In this document: positions 1-13,004 of the stretch, piece after piece
How the letters are laid out: each line of letters opens with the position of its first letter
Numbering within the stretch: position 1 is the stretch's first letter
Assembly (NCBI GenBank): GCA_958450325.1
Contig: CAUDLW010000095.1
Coordinates: forward strand, 1 to 64,000
Length of the DNA: 64,000 bases
Direction of reading: 5' to 3'
From: Agrostemma githago
Taxonomy: Eukaryota; Streptophyta; Magnoliopsida; Caryophyllales; Caryophyllaceae
The notes under the pieces: generated by a model
The model's database searches: none
Seen by the model: the letters and a program-made list of their open reading frames with translations, nothing else
Told to the model about the DNA's origin: nothing
Program-made: the position numbers and the translations under genes

Positions 1-3000
1 CCCCATCTTTGAATCACATCCACGACAAGGTTCACCAATACTCTCTTAGGGTTTAATTTCTTGCGGGTTTAGTGACCTTGAATAATGAAAAGGGTTTAGG
101 GTTGGTTTAGGCGGAGCCGCGAAGCGGGTCCGCCTAATCCAACCCTGAACCCTTTTCCGCCCCGTCTTATGCAGTATCATACTCTTGAGGTTCAATGCCC
201 CATCTTTGAATCACATCCACGACAGAGTTCACCAATACTCTCTTAGGGTTCAGTTTCTTGCGGGTTTAGTGACCTTGAATAAGGAAAAGGGTATAGGGTT
301 GGATTAAGTGGAGCCGCGAAGCGGGTCCGCCTAATCCAACCCTAAACCCTTTTCCGTTCCGTCTTATGCAGTACCCTACTCTTAAGGTTCAGTGCCCCAT
401 CTTTGAATCACATCCACGACAGGGTTCACCAATACTCTCTTAGGGTTCAGTTTCTTGCGGGTTTAGTGACCTTGAATAAGGAAAAGGGTTTAGGGTTGGA
501 TTAGGCAGAGCCGCGAAGCGGGTTCACCTAATCCAACCCAAAACCCTTTTCCGTTCCGTCTTATCCAGTACCCTACTCTTAAGGTTCAGTGCCCCATCTT
601 TGAATCACATCCACGACAGGGTTCACGAATACTCTCTTAGGATTCAGTTTCTTGCGGGTTTAGTGACCTTGAATAAGGAAAAGGGTTTAGGGTTGGTTTA
701 GGCGGAGCCGCGAAGCGGGTCCGCCTAATCCAACCCTGAACCCTTTTCCGTCCCGTCTTATGCAGTATCATACTCTTGAGGTTCAATGCCCCATCTTTGA
801 ATCACATCCACGACAGAGTTCACCAATACTCTCTTAGTGTTCAGTTTCTTGCGGGTTTAGTGACCTTGAATAAGGAAAAGGGTTTAGGGTTGGATTAGGT
901 GGAGCCGCGAAGCGGGTCCGCCTAATCCAACCCTAAACCCTTTTCCGTTCCGTCTTATGCAGTACCCTACTCTTAAGGTTCAGTGCCCCATCTTTGAATC
1001 ACATCCACGACAGGGTTCACCAATACTCTCTTAGGGTTCAGTTTCTTGCGGGTTTAGTGACCTTGAATAATGAAAAGGGTTTAGGGTTGGATTAGGCAGA
1101 GCCGCGAAGCGGGTCCGCCTAATCCAACCCTGAACCCTTTTCCGTCCCGTCTTATGCAGTATCATACTCTCGAGGTTCAGTGCCCCATCTTTGAATCACA
1201 TCCACGACAAGGTTCACCAATACTCTCTTAGGGTTTAATTTCTTGCGGGTTTAGTGACCTTGAATAATGAAAAGGGTTTAGGGTTGGTTTAGGCGGAGCC
1301 GCGAAGCGGGTCCGCCTAATCCAACCCTGAACCCTTTTCCGTCCCGTCTTATGCAGTATCATACTCTTGAGGTTCAATGCCCCATCTTTGAATCACATCC
1401 ACGACAGAGTTCACCAATACTCTCTTAGGGTTCAGTTTCTTGCGGGTTTAGTGACCTTGAATAAGGAAAAGGGTATAGGGTTGGATTAAGTGGAGTCGCG
1501 AAGCGGGTCCGCCTAATCCAACCCTAAACCCTTTTCCGTTCCGTCTTATGCAGTACCCTACTCTTAAGGTTCAGTGCCCCATCTTTGAATCACATCCACG
1601 ACAGGGTTCACCAATACTCTCTTAGGGTTCAGTTTCTTGCGGGTTTAGTGACCTTGAATAATTAAAAGGGTTTAGGGTTGGATTAGGCAGAGCCGCGAAG
1701 CGGGTCCACCTAATCCAACCCTGAACCCTTTTCCGTCCCGTCTTATGCAGTATCATACTCTCGAGGTTCAGTGCCCCATCTTTGAATCACATCCACGACA
1801 AGGTTCACCAATACTCTCTTAGGGTTTAATTTCTTGCGGGTTTAGTGACCTTGAATAACGAAAAGGGTTTAGGGTTGGTTTAGGCGGAGCCACGAAGCGG
1901 GTCCGCCTAATCCAACCCTAAACCCTTTTCCGTCCCGTCTTATGCAGTACCATACTCTTAAGGTTCAGTGCCCCATCTTGGAATCACATCCACGACAGGG
2001 TTCACGAATACTCTCTTAGGATTCAGTTTCTTGCGGGTTTAGTGACCTTGAATAAGGAAAAGGGTTTAGGGTTGGTTTAGGCGGAGCCGCGAAGCGGGTC
2101 CGCCTAATCCAACCCTGAACCCTTTTCCGTCCCGTCTTATGCAGTATCATACTCTTGAGGTTCAATGCCCCATCTTTGAATCACATCCACGATAGAGTTC
2201 ACCAATACTCTCTTAGTGTTCAGTTTCTTGCGGGTTTAGTGACCTTGAATAAGGAAAAGGGTTTAGGGTTGGATTAGGCAGAGCCGCGAAGCGGGTCCGC
2301 CTAATCCAACCCTGAACCCTTTTCCGTCCCGTCTTATGCAGTATCATACTCTCGAGGTTCAGTGCCCCATCTTTGAATCACATCCACGACAAGGTTCACC
2401 AATACTCTCTTAGGGTTTAATTTCTTGCGGGTTTAGTGACCTTGAATAAGGAAAAGGGTTTAGGGTTGGTTTAGGCGGAGCCGCGAAGCGGGTCCGCCTA
2501 ATCCAACCCTGAACCCTTTTCCGTCCCGTCTTATGCAGTATCATACTCTTGAGGTTCAATGCCCCATCTTTGAATCACATCCACGACAGAGTTCACCAAT
2601 ACTCTCTTAGGGTTCAGTTTCTTGCGGGTTTAGTGACCTTGAATAAGGAAAAGGGTATAGGGTTGGATTAGGCGGAACCGCGAAGCGGGTCCGCCTAATC
2701 CAACCCTAAACCCTTTTCCGTCCAGTCATATGCAGTACCCTACTCTTAAGGTTCAATGCCCCATCTTTGAATCACATCCACGACAGGGTTCACCAATACT
2801 CTCTTAGGGTTCAGTTTCTTGCGGGTTTAGTGACCTTGAATAAGAAAAAGGGTTTAGGATTGGATTAGGCGGAGCCGCGAATTGGGTCCGCCTAATCCAA
2901 CCCTAAACCCTTTTCCATTCCGTCTTATGCAGTACCCTACTCTTAAGGTTCAGTGCCCCATCTTTGAATCACATCCACGACAAGGTTCACCAATACTCTC

Positions 3001-3546
3001 TTAGGGTTTAATTTCTTGCGGGTTTAGTGACCTTGAATAAGGAAAAGGGTTTAGGGTTGGATTAGGCGAAGCCGCGAAGCGGGTCCGCCTAATCCAACCC
3101 TACACCCTTTTCTGTTCCGTCTTATGCAGTACCCTACTCTTAAGGTTCAGTGCCCCATCTTTGAATCACATCCACGACAGGGTTCACCAATACTCTCTTA
3201 GGGTTCAGTTTCTCTCGGGTTTAGTGACCTTGAATAAGGAAAAGGGTTTAGGGTTGGATTAGGCGGAGCCGCGAAGCGGGTTCACCTAATCCAACCAAAA
3301 ACCCTTTTTCGTTCCGTCTTATCCAGTACCCTACTCTTAAGGTTCAGTGCCCCAGCTTTGAATCACATCCACGACAGGGTTCACCAATACTCTCTTAGGG
3401 TTCAGTTTCTTGCGGGTTTAGTGACCTTGAATAAGGAAAAGGGTTTAGGTTTGGATTAGGCGGAGCCGCGAAGCGGGTTCGCCTAATCCAACCCTAAACA
3501 CTTTTCCGTCCCGTCTTATGCAGTACCCTACTCTTAAGGTTTAGTG
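1..3546. repeat. Satellite block: 18 monomers with no net indels, trimer/hexamer phasing
   Basis: The block is exactly 18 x 197 bp. A distinctive monomer type (ACAAGG in the trunk, GTTTAATTTC in place of GTTCAGTTTC; preceded, except at the window edge where this is cut off, by CTCGAGGTTCAG) starts at 1, 1183, 1774 and 2365. The spacings are 1182, 591 and 591 bp, so this part evolves as 3-monomer and 6-monomer higher-order repeats. Hairpins here are mostly CGGAGCC or CAGAGCC on the left, with GGTTTAGG replacing GGATTAGG in some arms and CTGAACCC in some right arms. No 33-bp insertion monomers occur. Confidence 0.9.
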
Positions 3547-6500
3547 CCCCATCTTTGAATCATATCCACGACAGGGTTCACCAATACTCTCTTAGGGTTC
3601 AGTTTCTTGCGGGTTTAGTGACCTTGAATAAGGAAAAGGGTTTAGGGTTGGATTAGGCGGACCCGCGAAAGGGTTTAGGGTTGGATTAGGCGGAGCCGCG
3701 AAGCGGGTCCGCCTAATCCAACCCTGAACCCTTTTCCGTCTCGTCTTATGCAGTATCATACTCTTGAGGTTCAATGCCCCATCTTTGAATCACATCCACG
3801 ACAGAGTTCACCAATACTCTCTTAGGGTTCAGTTTCTTGCGGGTTTAGTGACCTTGAATAAGGAAAAGGGTATAGGGTTGGATTAGGTGGAGCCGCGAAG
3901 CGGGTCTGCCTAATCCAACCCTAAACCCTTTTCCGTTCCGTCTTATGCAGTACCCTACTCTTAAGGTTCAGTGCCCCATCTTTGAATCACATCCACGACA
4001 AGGTTCACCAATACTCTCTTAGGGTTTAGTTTCTTGCGGGTTTAGTGACCTTGAATAAGGAAAAGGGTTTAGGGTTGGATTAGGCGAAGCCGCGAAGCGG
4101 GTCCGCCTAATCCAACCCTACACCCTTTTCTGTTCCGTCTTATGCAGTACCCTACTCTTAAGGTTCAGTGCCCCATCTTTGAATCACATCCACGACAGGG
4201 TTCACCAATACTCTCTTAGGGTTCAGTTTCTTGCGGGTTTAGTGACCTTGAATAAGGAAAAGGGTTTAGTGTTGGATTAGGCGGAGCCGCGAAGCGGGTT
4301 CACCTAATCCAACCCAAAACCCTTTTTCGTTCCGTCTTATCCAGTACCCTACTCTTAAGGTTCAGTGCCCCATCTTTGAATCACATCCACGACAGGGTTC
4401 ACCAATACTCTCTTAGGGTTCAGTTTCTTGCGGGTTTAGTGACCTTGAATAAGGAAAAGGGTTTAGGGTTGGATTAGGCGGACCCGCGAAAGGGTTTAGG
4501 GTTGGATTAGGCGGAGCCGCGAAGCGGGTTCGCCTAATCCAACCCTAAACCCTTTTCCGTCCCGTCTTATGCAGTACCCTACTCTTAAGGTTCAGTGCCC
4601 CATCTTTGAATCACATCCACGACATGGTTTACCAATACTCTCTTAGGGATCAGTTTTTTGTGGGTTTAGTAACCTTGAATAAGGAAAAGGGTTTAGGGTT
4701 GGATTAGGCAGAGCCGCGAAGCGGGTCCGCCTAATCCAACCCTAAACGCTTTTCCGTCCCGTCTTATGCAGTACCCTACTCTTAAGGTTCAGTGCCCCAT
4801 CTTTGAATCACATCCACGACAGGGTTCACGAATACTCTCTTAGGATTCAGTTTCTTGCGGGTTTAGTGACCTTGAATAAGGAAAAGGGTTTAGGGTTGGT
4901 TTAGGCGGAGCCGCGAAGCGGGTCCGCCTAATCCAACCCTGAACCCTTTTCCGTCCCGTCTTATGCAGTATCATACTCTTGAGGTTCAATGCCCCATCTT
5001 TGAATCACATCCACGACAGAGTTCACCAATACTCTCTTAGTGTTCAGTTTCTTGCGGGTTTAGTGACCTTGAATAAGGAAAAGGGTTTAGGGTTGGATTA
5101 GGTGGAGCCGCGAAGCGGGTCCGCCTAATCCAACCCTAAACCCTTTTCCGTTCCGTCTTATGCAGTACCCTACTCTTAAGGTTCAGTGCCCCATCTTTGA
5201 ATCACATCCACGACAGGGTTCACCAATACTCTCTTAGGGTTCAGTTTCTTGCGGGTTTAGTGACCTTGAATAATGAAAAGGGTTTAGGGTTGGATTAGGC
5301 AGAGCCGCGAAGCGGGTCCGCCTAATCCAACCCTGAACCCTTTTCCGTCCCGTCTTATGCAGTATCATACTCTCGAGGTTCAGTGCCCCATCTTTGAATC
5401 ACATCCACGACAAGGTTCACCAATACTCTCTTAGGGTTTAATTTCTTGCGGGTTTAGTGACCTTGAATAATGAAAAGGGTTTAGGGTTGGTTTAGGCGGA
5501 GCCGCGAAGCGGGTCCGCCTAATCCAACCCTGAACCCTTTTCCGTCCCGTCTTATGCAGTATCATACTCTTGAGGTTCAATGCCCCATCTTTGAATCACA
5601 TCCACGACAGAGTTCACCAATACTCTCTTAGGGTTCAGTTTCTTGCGGGTTTAGTGACCTTGAATAAGGAAAAGGGTATAGGGTTGGATTAGGTGGAGCC
5701 GCGAAGCGGGTCCGCCTAATCCAACCCTAAACCCTTTTCCGTTCCGTCTTATGCAGTACCCTACTCTTAAGGTTCAGTGCCCCATCTTTGAATCACATCC
5801 ACGACAGGGTTCACCAATACTCTCTTAGGGTTCAGTTTCTTGCGGGTTTAGTGACCTTGAATAATGAAAAGGGTTTAGGGTTGGATTAGGCAGAGCCGCG
5901 AAGCGGGTCCGCCTAATCCAACCCTGAACCCTTTTCCGTCCCGTCTTATGCAGTATCATACTCTCGAGGTTCAGTGCCCCATCTTTGAATCACATCTACG
6001 ACAAGGTTCACCAATACTCTCTTAGGGTTTAATTTCTTGCGGGTTTAGTGACCTTGAATAATGAAAAGGGTTTAGGGTTGGTATAGGCGGAGCCACGAAG
6101 CGGGTCCGCCTAATCCAACCCTAAACCCTTTTCCGTCCCGTCTTATGCAGTACCATACTCTTAAGGTTCAGTGCCCCATCTTTGAATCACATCCACGACA
6201 GGGTTCACCAATACTCTCTTAGGGATCAGTTTCTTGCGGGTTTAGTGACCTTGAATAAGGAAAAGGGTTTAGGGTTGGATTAGGCGGAACCGCGAAGCAG
6301 GTCCGCCTAATCCAACCCTAAACCCTTTTCCGTCCCGTCATATGCAGTACCCTACTCTTAAGGTTCAATGCCACATCTTTGAATCACATCCACGACAGGG
6401 TTCACCAATACTCTCTTAGGGTTCAGTTTCTTGCGGGTTTAGTGACCTTGAATAAGAAAAAGGGTTTAGGATTGGATTAGGCGGAGCCGCGAAGTGGGTC

Positions 6501-6567
6501 CGCCTAATCCAACCCTAAACCCTTTTCCATTCCGTCTTATGCAGTACCCTACTCTTAAGGTTCAGTG
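3547..6567. repeat. Satellite block: 15 monomers, two with the 33-bp arm insertion
   Basis: Length is 15 x 197 plus 66 bp. The insertions lie at 3638-3670 and 4459-4491. The part around 4.8-6.0 kb repeats the 0.6-2.0 kb region: the variant GTTCACGAATACTC occurs at 621 and at 4824, an offset of 4203 bp (21 monomers plus two 33-bp insertions). From about 4515 onward this segment is also the counterpart of 20675-23600. Confidence 0.88.
3638..3670. repeat. 33-bp extra hairpin arm (first of the 3.6-9.4 kb cluster)
   Basis: A second left arm is inserted in tandem, giving a 230-bp monomer. The extra piece runs from GGGTTTAGGG to GGACCCGCGAAA and is followed by a normal left arm and apex. Other members of this cluster are at 4459-4491, 7250-7282, 7677-7709, 8892-8924 and 9319-9351. 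The extra arm ends GGACCCGC, whereas a normal left arm ends GGAGCCGC. Confidence 0.95.
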
Positions 6568-8209
6568 CCCCATCTTTGAATCACATCCACGACAAGGTTC
6601 ACCAATACTCTCTTAGGGTTTAATTTCTTGCGGGTTTAGTGACCTTGAATAAGGAAAAGGGTTTAGGGTTGGATTAGGCGAAGCCGCGAAGCGGGTCCGC
6701 CTAATCCAACCCTACACCCTTTTCTGTTCCGTCTTATGCAGTACCCTACTCTTAAGGTTCAGTGCCCCATCTTTGAATCACATCCACGACAGGGTTCACC
6801 AATACTCTCTTAGGGTTCAGTTTCTTGCGGGTTTAGTGACCTTGAATAAGGAAAAGGGTTTAGGGTTGGATTAGGCGGAGCCGCGAAGCGGGTTCACCTA
6901 ATCCAACCCAAAACCCTTTTCCGTTCCGTCTTATCCAGTACCCTACTCTTAAGGTTCAGTGCCCCATCTTTGAATCACATCCACGACAGGGTTCACCAAT
7001 ACTCTCTTAGGGTTCAGTTTCTTGCGGGTTTAGTGACCTTGAATAAGGAAAAGGGTTTAGGTTTGGATTAGGCGGAGCCGCGAAGCGGGTTCGCCTAATC
7101 CAACCCTAAACCCTTTTCCGTCCCATCTTATGCAGTACCCTACTCTTAAGGTTTAGTGCCCCATCTTTGAATCATATCCACGACAGGGTTCACCGATACT
7201 CTCTTAGGGTTCAGTTTCTTGCGGGTTTAGTGACCTTGAATAAGGAAAAGGGTTTAGGGTTGGATTAGGCGGACCCGCGAAAGGGTTTAGGGTTGGATTA
7301 GGCGGAGCCGCGAAGCGGGTTCGCCTAATCCAACCCTAAACCCTTTTCCGTCCCGTCTTATTCAGTACCCTACTCTTAAGGTTCAGTGCCCCATCTTTGA
7401 ATCACATCCACGACATGGTTTACCAATACTCTCTTAGGGATCAGTTTCTTGCGGGTTTAGTGACCTTGAACAAGGAAAAGGGTTTAGGGTTGGATTAGGC
7501 GGAACGGCGAAGCGGGTCCGCCTAATCCAACCCTAAACCCTTTTCCGTCCCGTCTTATGCAGTACCCTACTCTTAAGGTTCAGTGCCCCATCTTTGAATC
7601 ACATCCACGACAGGGTTCACCAATACTCTCTTAAGGTTCAGTTTCTTGCGGGTTTAGTGACTTTGAATAAGGAACAGGGTTTAGGGTTGGATTAGGCGGA
7701 CCCGCGAAAGGGTTTAGGGTTGGATTAGGCGGAGCCGCGATGTTGGTTCGCCTAATCCAACCCTAAACCCTTTTCCGTCTCGTCTTATGCAGTACCCTAC
7801 TCTTAAGGTTCAGTGCCCCATCTTTGAATCACATCCACGACAGGGTTCACCAATACTCTCTTAGGGATCAGTTTCTTGCGGGTTTAGTGACCTTGAATAA
7901 GGAAAAGGGTTTAGGGTTGGATTAGGCGGAACTCCGAAGCGGGTCCGCCTAATCCAACCCTAAACCCTTTTCCGTCCCGTCTTATGCTGTACCATACTCT
8001 TAAGGTTCAGTGCCCCATCTTTGAATCACATCCACGACAGGGTTCACCAATACTCTCTTAGGGATCAGTTTCTTGCGGGTTTAGTGACCTTGAACAAGGA
8101 AAAGGGTTTAGGGATCGATTAGGCGGAACGGCGAAGCGGGTCCGCCTAATCCAACCCTAAACCCTTTTCCGTCCCGTCTTATGCAGTACCCTACTCTTAA
8201 GGTTCAGTG
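6568..8209. repeat. 1642-bp higher-order repeat, copy 1 (8 monomers)
   Basis: Eight monomers, two of them with the 33-bp insertion (7250-7282 and 7677-7709). Diagnostic variants repeat exactly 1642 bp downstream: AACAAGG at about 7469, the broken apex GATGTTGG near 7740, and CTTATGCTG at 7981. The last monomer carries a private GGGATCGATTAGG. Confidence 0.9.
7731..7756. other. Degenerate hairpin apex (GCGATGTTGG)
   Basis: The cap stem is destroyed: GCGAAGCGGG is replaced by GCGATGTTGG. The outer arms stay intact. The same change is at about 9373-9398 through the 1642-bp duplication. It shows that monomers without the stable cap can persist and be amplified. Confidence 0.85.
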
Positions 8210-9851
8210 CCCCATCTTTGAATCACATCCACGACAAGGTTCACCAATACTCTCTTAGGGTTTAATTTCTTGCGGGTTTAGTGACCTTGAATAAGGAAAA
8301 GGGTTTAGTGTTGGATTAGGCGAAGCCGCGAAGCGGGTCCGCCTAATCCAACCCTACACCCTTTTCTGTTCCGTCTTATGCAGTACCCTACTCTTAAGGT
8401 TCAGTGCCCCATCTTTGAATCACATCCACGACAGGGTTCACCAATACTCTCTTAGGGTTCAGTTTCTTGCGGGTTTAGTGACCTTGAATAAGGAAAAGGG
8501 TTTAGGGTTGGATTAGGCGGAGCCGCGAAGCGGGTTCACCTAATCCAACCCAAAACCCTTTTCCGTTCCGTCTTATCCAGTACCCTACTCTTAAGGTTCA
8601 GTGCCCCATCTTTGAATCACATCCACGACAGGGTTCACCAATACTCTCTTAGGGTTCAGTTTCTTGCGGGTCTAGTGACCTTGAATAAGGAAAAGGGTTT
8701 AGGTTTGGATTAGGCGGAGCCGCGAAGCGGGTTCGCCTAATCCAACCCTAAACCCTTTTCCGTCCCATCTTATGCAGTACCCTACTCTTAAGGTTTAGTG
8801 CCCCATCTTTGAATCATATCCACGACAGGGTTCACCGATACTCTCTTAGGGTTCAGTTTCTTGCGGGTTTAGTGACCTTGAATAAGGAAAAGGGTTTAGG
8901 GTTGGATTAGGCGGACCCGCGAAAGGGTTTAGGGTTGGATTAGGCGGAGCCGCGAAGTGGGTTCGCCTAATCCAACCCTAAACCCTTTTCCGTCCCGTCT
9001 TATTCAGTACCCTCCTCTTAAGGTTCAGTGCCCCATCTTTGAATCACATCCACGACATGGTTTACCAATACTCTCTTAGGGATCAGTTTCTTGCGGGTTT
9101 AGTGACCTTGAACAAGGAAAAGGGTTTAGGGTTGGATTAGGCGGAACGGCGAAGCGGGTCCGCCTAATCCAACCCTAAACCCTTTTCCGTCCCGTCTTAT
9201 GCAGTACCCTACTCTTAAGGTTCAGTGCCCCATCTTTGAATCACATCCACGAGAGGGTTCACCAATACTCTCTTAAGGTTCAGTTTCTTGCGGGTTTAGT
9301 GACTTTGAATAAGGAAAAGGGTTTAGGGTTGGATTAGGCGGACCCGCGAAAGGGTTTAGGGTTGGATTAGGCGTAGCCGCGATGTTGGTTCGCCTAATCC
9401 AACCCTAAACCCTTTTCCGTCTCGTCTTATGCAGTACCCTACTCTTAAGGTTCAGTGCCCCATCTTTGAATCACATCCACGACAGGGTTCACCAATACTC
9501 TCTTAGGGATCAGTTTCTTGCGGGTTTAGTGACCTTGAATAAGGAAAAGGGTTTAGGGTTGGATTAGGCGGAACTCCGAAGCGGGTCCGCCTAATCCAAC
9601 CCTAAACCCTTTTCCGTCCCGTCTTATGCTGTACCATACTCTTAAGGTTCAGTGCCCCATCTTTGAATCACATCCACGACAGGGTTCACCAATACTCTCT
9701 TAGGGATCAGTTTCTTGCGGGTTTAGTGACCTTGAATAAGGAAAAGGGTTTAGGGTTGGATTAGGCGGAACTCCGAAGCGGGTCCGCCTAATCCAACCCT
9801 AAACCCTTTTCCGTCCCGTCTTATGCTGTACCATACTCTTAAGGTTCAGTG
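8210..9851. repeat. 1642-bp higher-order repeat, copy 2 (8 monomers)
   Basis: Tandem copy of 6568-8209 with insertions at 8892-8924 and 9319-9351. Its last monomer carries the GGAACTCCGAAGC apex rather than GGAACGGCGAAGC, so a single-monomer duplication or conversion followed the block duplication. Scattered single substitutions separate the copies. Confidence 0.9.
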
Positions 9852-10048
9852 CCCCATCTTTGAATCACATCCACGACAGGGTTCACCAATACTCTCTTAG
9901 GGATCAGTTTCTTGCGGGTTTAGTGACCTTGAACAAGGAAAAGGGTTTAGGGTTGGATTAGGCGGAACGGCGAAGCGGGTCCGCCTAATCCAACCCTAAA
10001 CCCTTTTCTGTCTCGTCTTATGCAGTACCCTACTCTTAAGGTTCAGTG
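9852..10048. repeat. Single junction monomer before the 7/8-monomer HOR
   Basis: One 197-bp monomer with the GGAACGGCGAAGC apex, ending in TCTCGTCTTA. The same apex and ending recur immediately before 11625, 13005 and 14385, so it is the last monomer of a preceding HOR unit. Confidence 0.8.
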
Positions 10049-11624
10049 CCCCATCTTTGAATCACATCCACGACAGGGTTCACCAATACTCTCTTAGGGA
10101 TCAGTTTCTTGCGGGTTTAGTGACCTTGAATAAGGAAAAGGGTTTAGGGTTGGATTAGGCGGAGCCGCGAAGCGGGTCTGCCTAATCCAACCCTAAACCC
10201 TTTTCCGTCCCGTCTTATGCAGTACCCTACTCTTAAGGTTCAGTGCCTCATCTTTGAATCACATCCACGACAGGGTTCACCAATACTCTCTTAGGGTTCA
10301 GTTTCTTGCGGGTTTAGTGACCTTGAATAAGGAAAAGGTTTTAGGGTTGGTTTAGGCGGAGCCGCGAAGCGGGTCCGCTTAATCCAACCCTAAACCCTTT
10401 TCCGTCCCGTCTTATGCAGTACCATACTCTTAAGGTTCAGTGCCCCATCTTTGAATCACATCCACGACAGGGTTCACCAATACTCTCTTACGGTTCAGTT
10501 TCTTGCGGGTTTAGTGACCTTGAATAAGGAAAAGGGTTTAGGGTTGGATTAGGCGGAGCCGCGAAGCGCGTCCGCCTAATCCAAACCTAAACCCTTTTCC
10601 GTCCCGTCTTATGCAGTACCCTACTCTTAAGGTTCAGTGCCTCATCTTTGAATCACATCCACGACAGGGTTCACCAATACTCTATTAGGGTTCAGTTTCT
10701 TGCGGGTTTAGTGACCTTGAATAAGGAAAAGGGTTTAGGGTTGGTTTAGGCGGAGCCGCGAAGCGGGTCCGCCTAATCGAACCCTAAACCCTTTTCCGTC
10801 CCGTCTTATGCACTACCATACTCTTAAGGTTCAGTGCCCCACTTTGAATCACATCCACGACAGGGTTCACCAATACTCTCTTAGGGATCAGTTTCTTGCG
10901 GGTTTAGTGACCTTGAATAAGGAAAAGGGTTTAGGGTTGGATTAGGCGGAGACGCGAAGCGGGTCCGCCTAATCCAACCCTAAACCCTTTTCCGTCCCGT
11001 CATATGCAGTACCCTACTCTTAAGGTTCAATGCCCCATCTTTGAATCACATCCACAACAGGGTTCACCAATACTCTCTTAGGGTTCAGTTTCTTGCGGGT
11101 TTAGTGACCTTGAATAAGAAAAAGGGTTTTAGGGTTGGATTAGGCGGAGCCGCGAAGCGGGTCTGCCTAATCCAAACCTAAACCCTTTTCCGTCCCGTCT
11201 TATGCAGTACCCTACTCTTAAGGTTCAGTGCCTCATCTTTGAATCACATCCACGACAGGGTTCACCAATAATCTTTTAGGGTTCAGTTTCTTGCGGGTTT
11301 AGTGACCTTGAATAAGGAAACGGGTTTAGGGTTGGTTTAGGCGGAGCCACGAAGCGGGTCCGCCTAATCCAACCCTAAACCCTTTTCCGTCCCGTCTTAT
11401 GCAGTACCATACTCTTAAGGTTCAGTGCCCCATCTTTGAATCACATCCACGACAGGGTTCACCTATACTCTCTTAGGGATCAGTTTCTTGCGGGTTTAGT
11501 GACCTTGAACAAGGAAAAGGGTTTAGGGTTGGATTAGGCGGAACGGCGAAGCGGGTCCGCCTAATCCAACCCTAAACCCTTTTCCGTCTCGTCTTATGCA
11601 GTACCCTACTCTTAAGGTTCAGTG
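10049..11624. repeat. Higher-order repeat, 8-monomer form (1576 bp), copy 1
   Basis: Eight monomers. The net length is exactly 8 x 197 because a one-base gain (GGGTTTTAGGG near 11125) offsets a one-base loss (CCCCACTTTG near 10837). It contains a monomer with CACAACAG near 11053 that is absent from the next two copies. Confidence 0.9.
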
Positions 11625-13004
11625 CCCCATCTTTGAATCACATCCACGACAGGGTTCACCAATACTCTCTTAGGGATCAGTTTCTTGCGGGTTTAGTGAC
11701 CTTGAATAAGGAAAAGGGTTTAGGGTTGGATTAGGCGGAGCCGCGAAGCGGGTCTGCCTAATCCAACCCTAAACCCTTTTCCGTCCCGTCTTATGCAGTA
11801 CCCTACTCTTAAGGTTCAGTGCCTCATCTTTGAATCACATCCACGACAGGGTTCACCAATACTCTCTTAGGGTTCAGTTTCTTGCGGGTTTAGTGACCTT
11901 GAATAAGGAAAAGGGTTTAGGGTTGGTTTAGGCGGAGCCGCGAAGCGGGTCCGCTTAATCCAACCCTAAACCCTTTTCCGTCCCGTCTTATGCAGTACCG
12001 TACTCTTAAGGTTCAGTGCCCCATCTTTGAATCACATCCACGACAGGGTTCACCAATACTCTCTTACGGTTCAGTTTCTTGCGGGTTTAGTGACCTTGAA
12101 TAAGGAAAAGGGTTTAGGGTTGGATTAGGCGGAGCCGCGAAGCGCGTCTGCCTAATCCAAACCTAAACCCTTTTCCGTCCCGTCTTACGCAGTACCCTAC
12201 TCTTAAGGTTCAGTGCCTCGTCTTTGAATCACATCCACGACAGGGTTCACCAATACTCTATTAGGGTTCAGTTTCTTGCGGGTTTAGTGACCTTGAATAA
12301 GGAAAAGGGTTTAGGGTTGGTTTAGGCGGAGCCGCGAAGCGGGTCCGCCTAATCGAACCCTAAACACTTTTCCGTCCCGTCTTATGCACTACCATACTCT
12401 TAAGGTTCAGTGCCCCATCTTTGAATCACATCCACGACAGGGTTCACCAATACTCTCTTAGGGATCAGTTTCTTGCGGGTTTAGTGACCTTGAATAAGAA
12501 AAAGGGTTTTAGGGTTGGATTAGGCGGAGCCGCGAAGCGGGTCTGCCTAATCCAAACCTAAAACCTTTTCCGTCCCGTCTTATGCAGTACCCTACTCTTA
12601 AGGTTCAGTGCCTCATCTTTGAATCACATCCACGACAGGGTTCACCAATAATCTTTTAGGGTTCAGTTTCTTGCGGGTTTAGTGACCTTGAATAAGGAAA
12701 AGGGTTTAGGGTTGGTTTAGGCGGAGCCACGAAGCGGGTCCGCCTAATCCAACCCTAAACCCTTTTCCGTCCCGTCTTATGCAGTACCATACTCTTAAGG
12801 TTCAGTGCCCCATCTTTGAATCACATCCACGACAGGGTTCACCAATACTCTCTTAGGGATCAGTTTCTTGCGGGTTTAGTGACCTTGAACAAGGAAAAGG
12901 GTTTAGGGTTGGATTAGGCGGAACGGCGAAGCGGGTCCGCCTAATCCAACCCTAAACCCTTTTCCGTCTCGTCTTATGCAGTACCCTACTCTTAAGGTTC
13001 AGTG
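11625..13004. repeat. Higher-order repeat, 7-monomer form (1380 bp), copy 2
   Basis: 7 x 197 plus one base from GGGTTTTAGGG. It lacks the CACAACAG monomer of the 8-monomer form, a simple one-monomer loss. Markers in order include CTTACGGTTCAG, TTACGCAGTACC, GCACTACC and AATAATCTTTTAGGG. Confidence 0.92.

Noticed and set aside
191..201. RNA polymerase III B-box-like GGTTCAATGCC in the trunk
   Set aside because: Some monomers match the GWTCRANNC core, but I found no A box at a proper distance upstream and most monomers have GGTTCAGTGCC. A SINE or tRNA origin is not supported.
3592..3774. 60-residue open reading frame on the minus strand over an extra-arm monomer
   Set aside because: It is repeat sequence read in a frame where the 33-bp insertion and a few substitutions remove stops. 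The neighbouring monomers have the frame closed, and there is no recognisable domain or codon signal.
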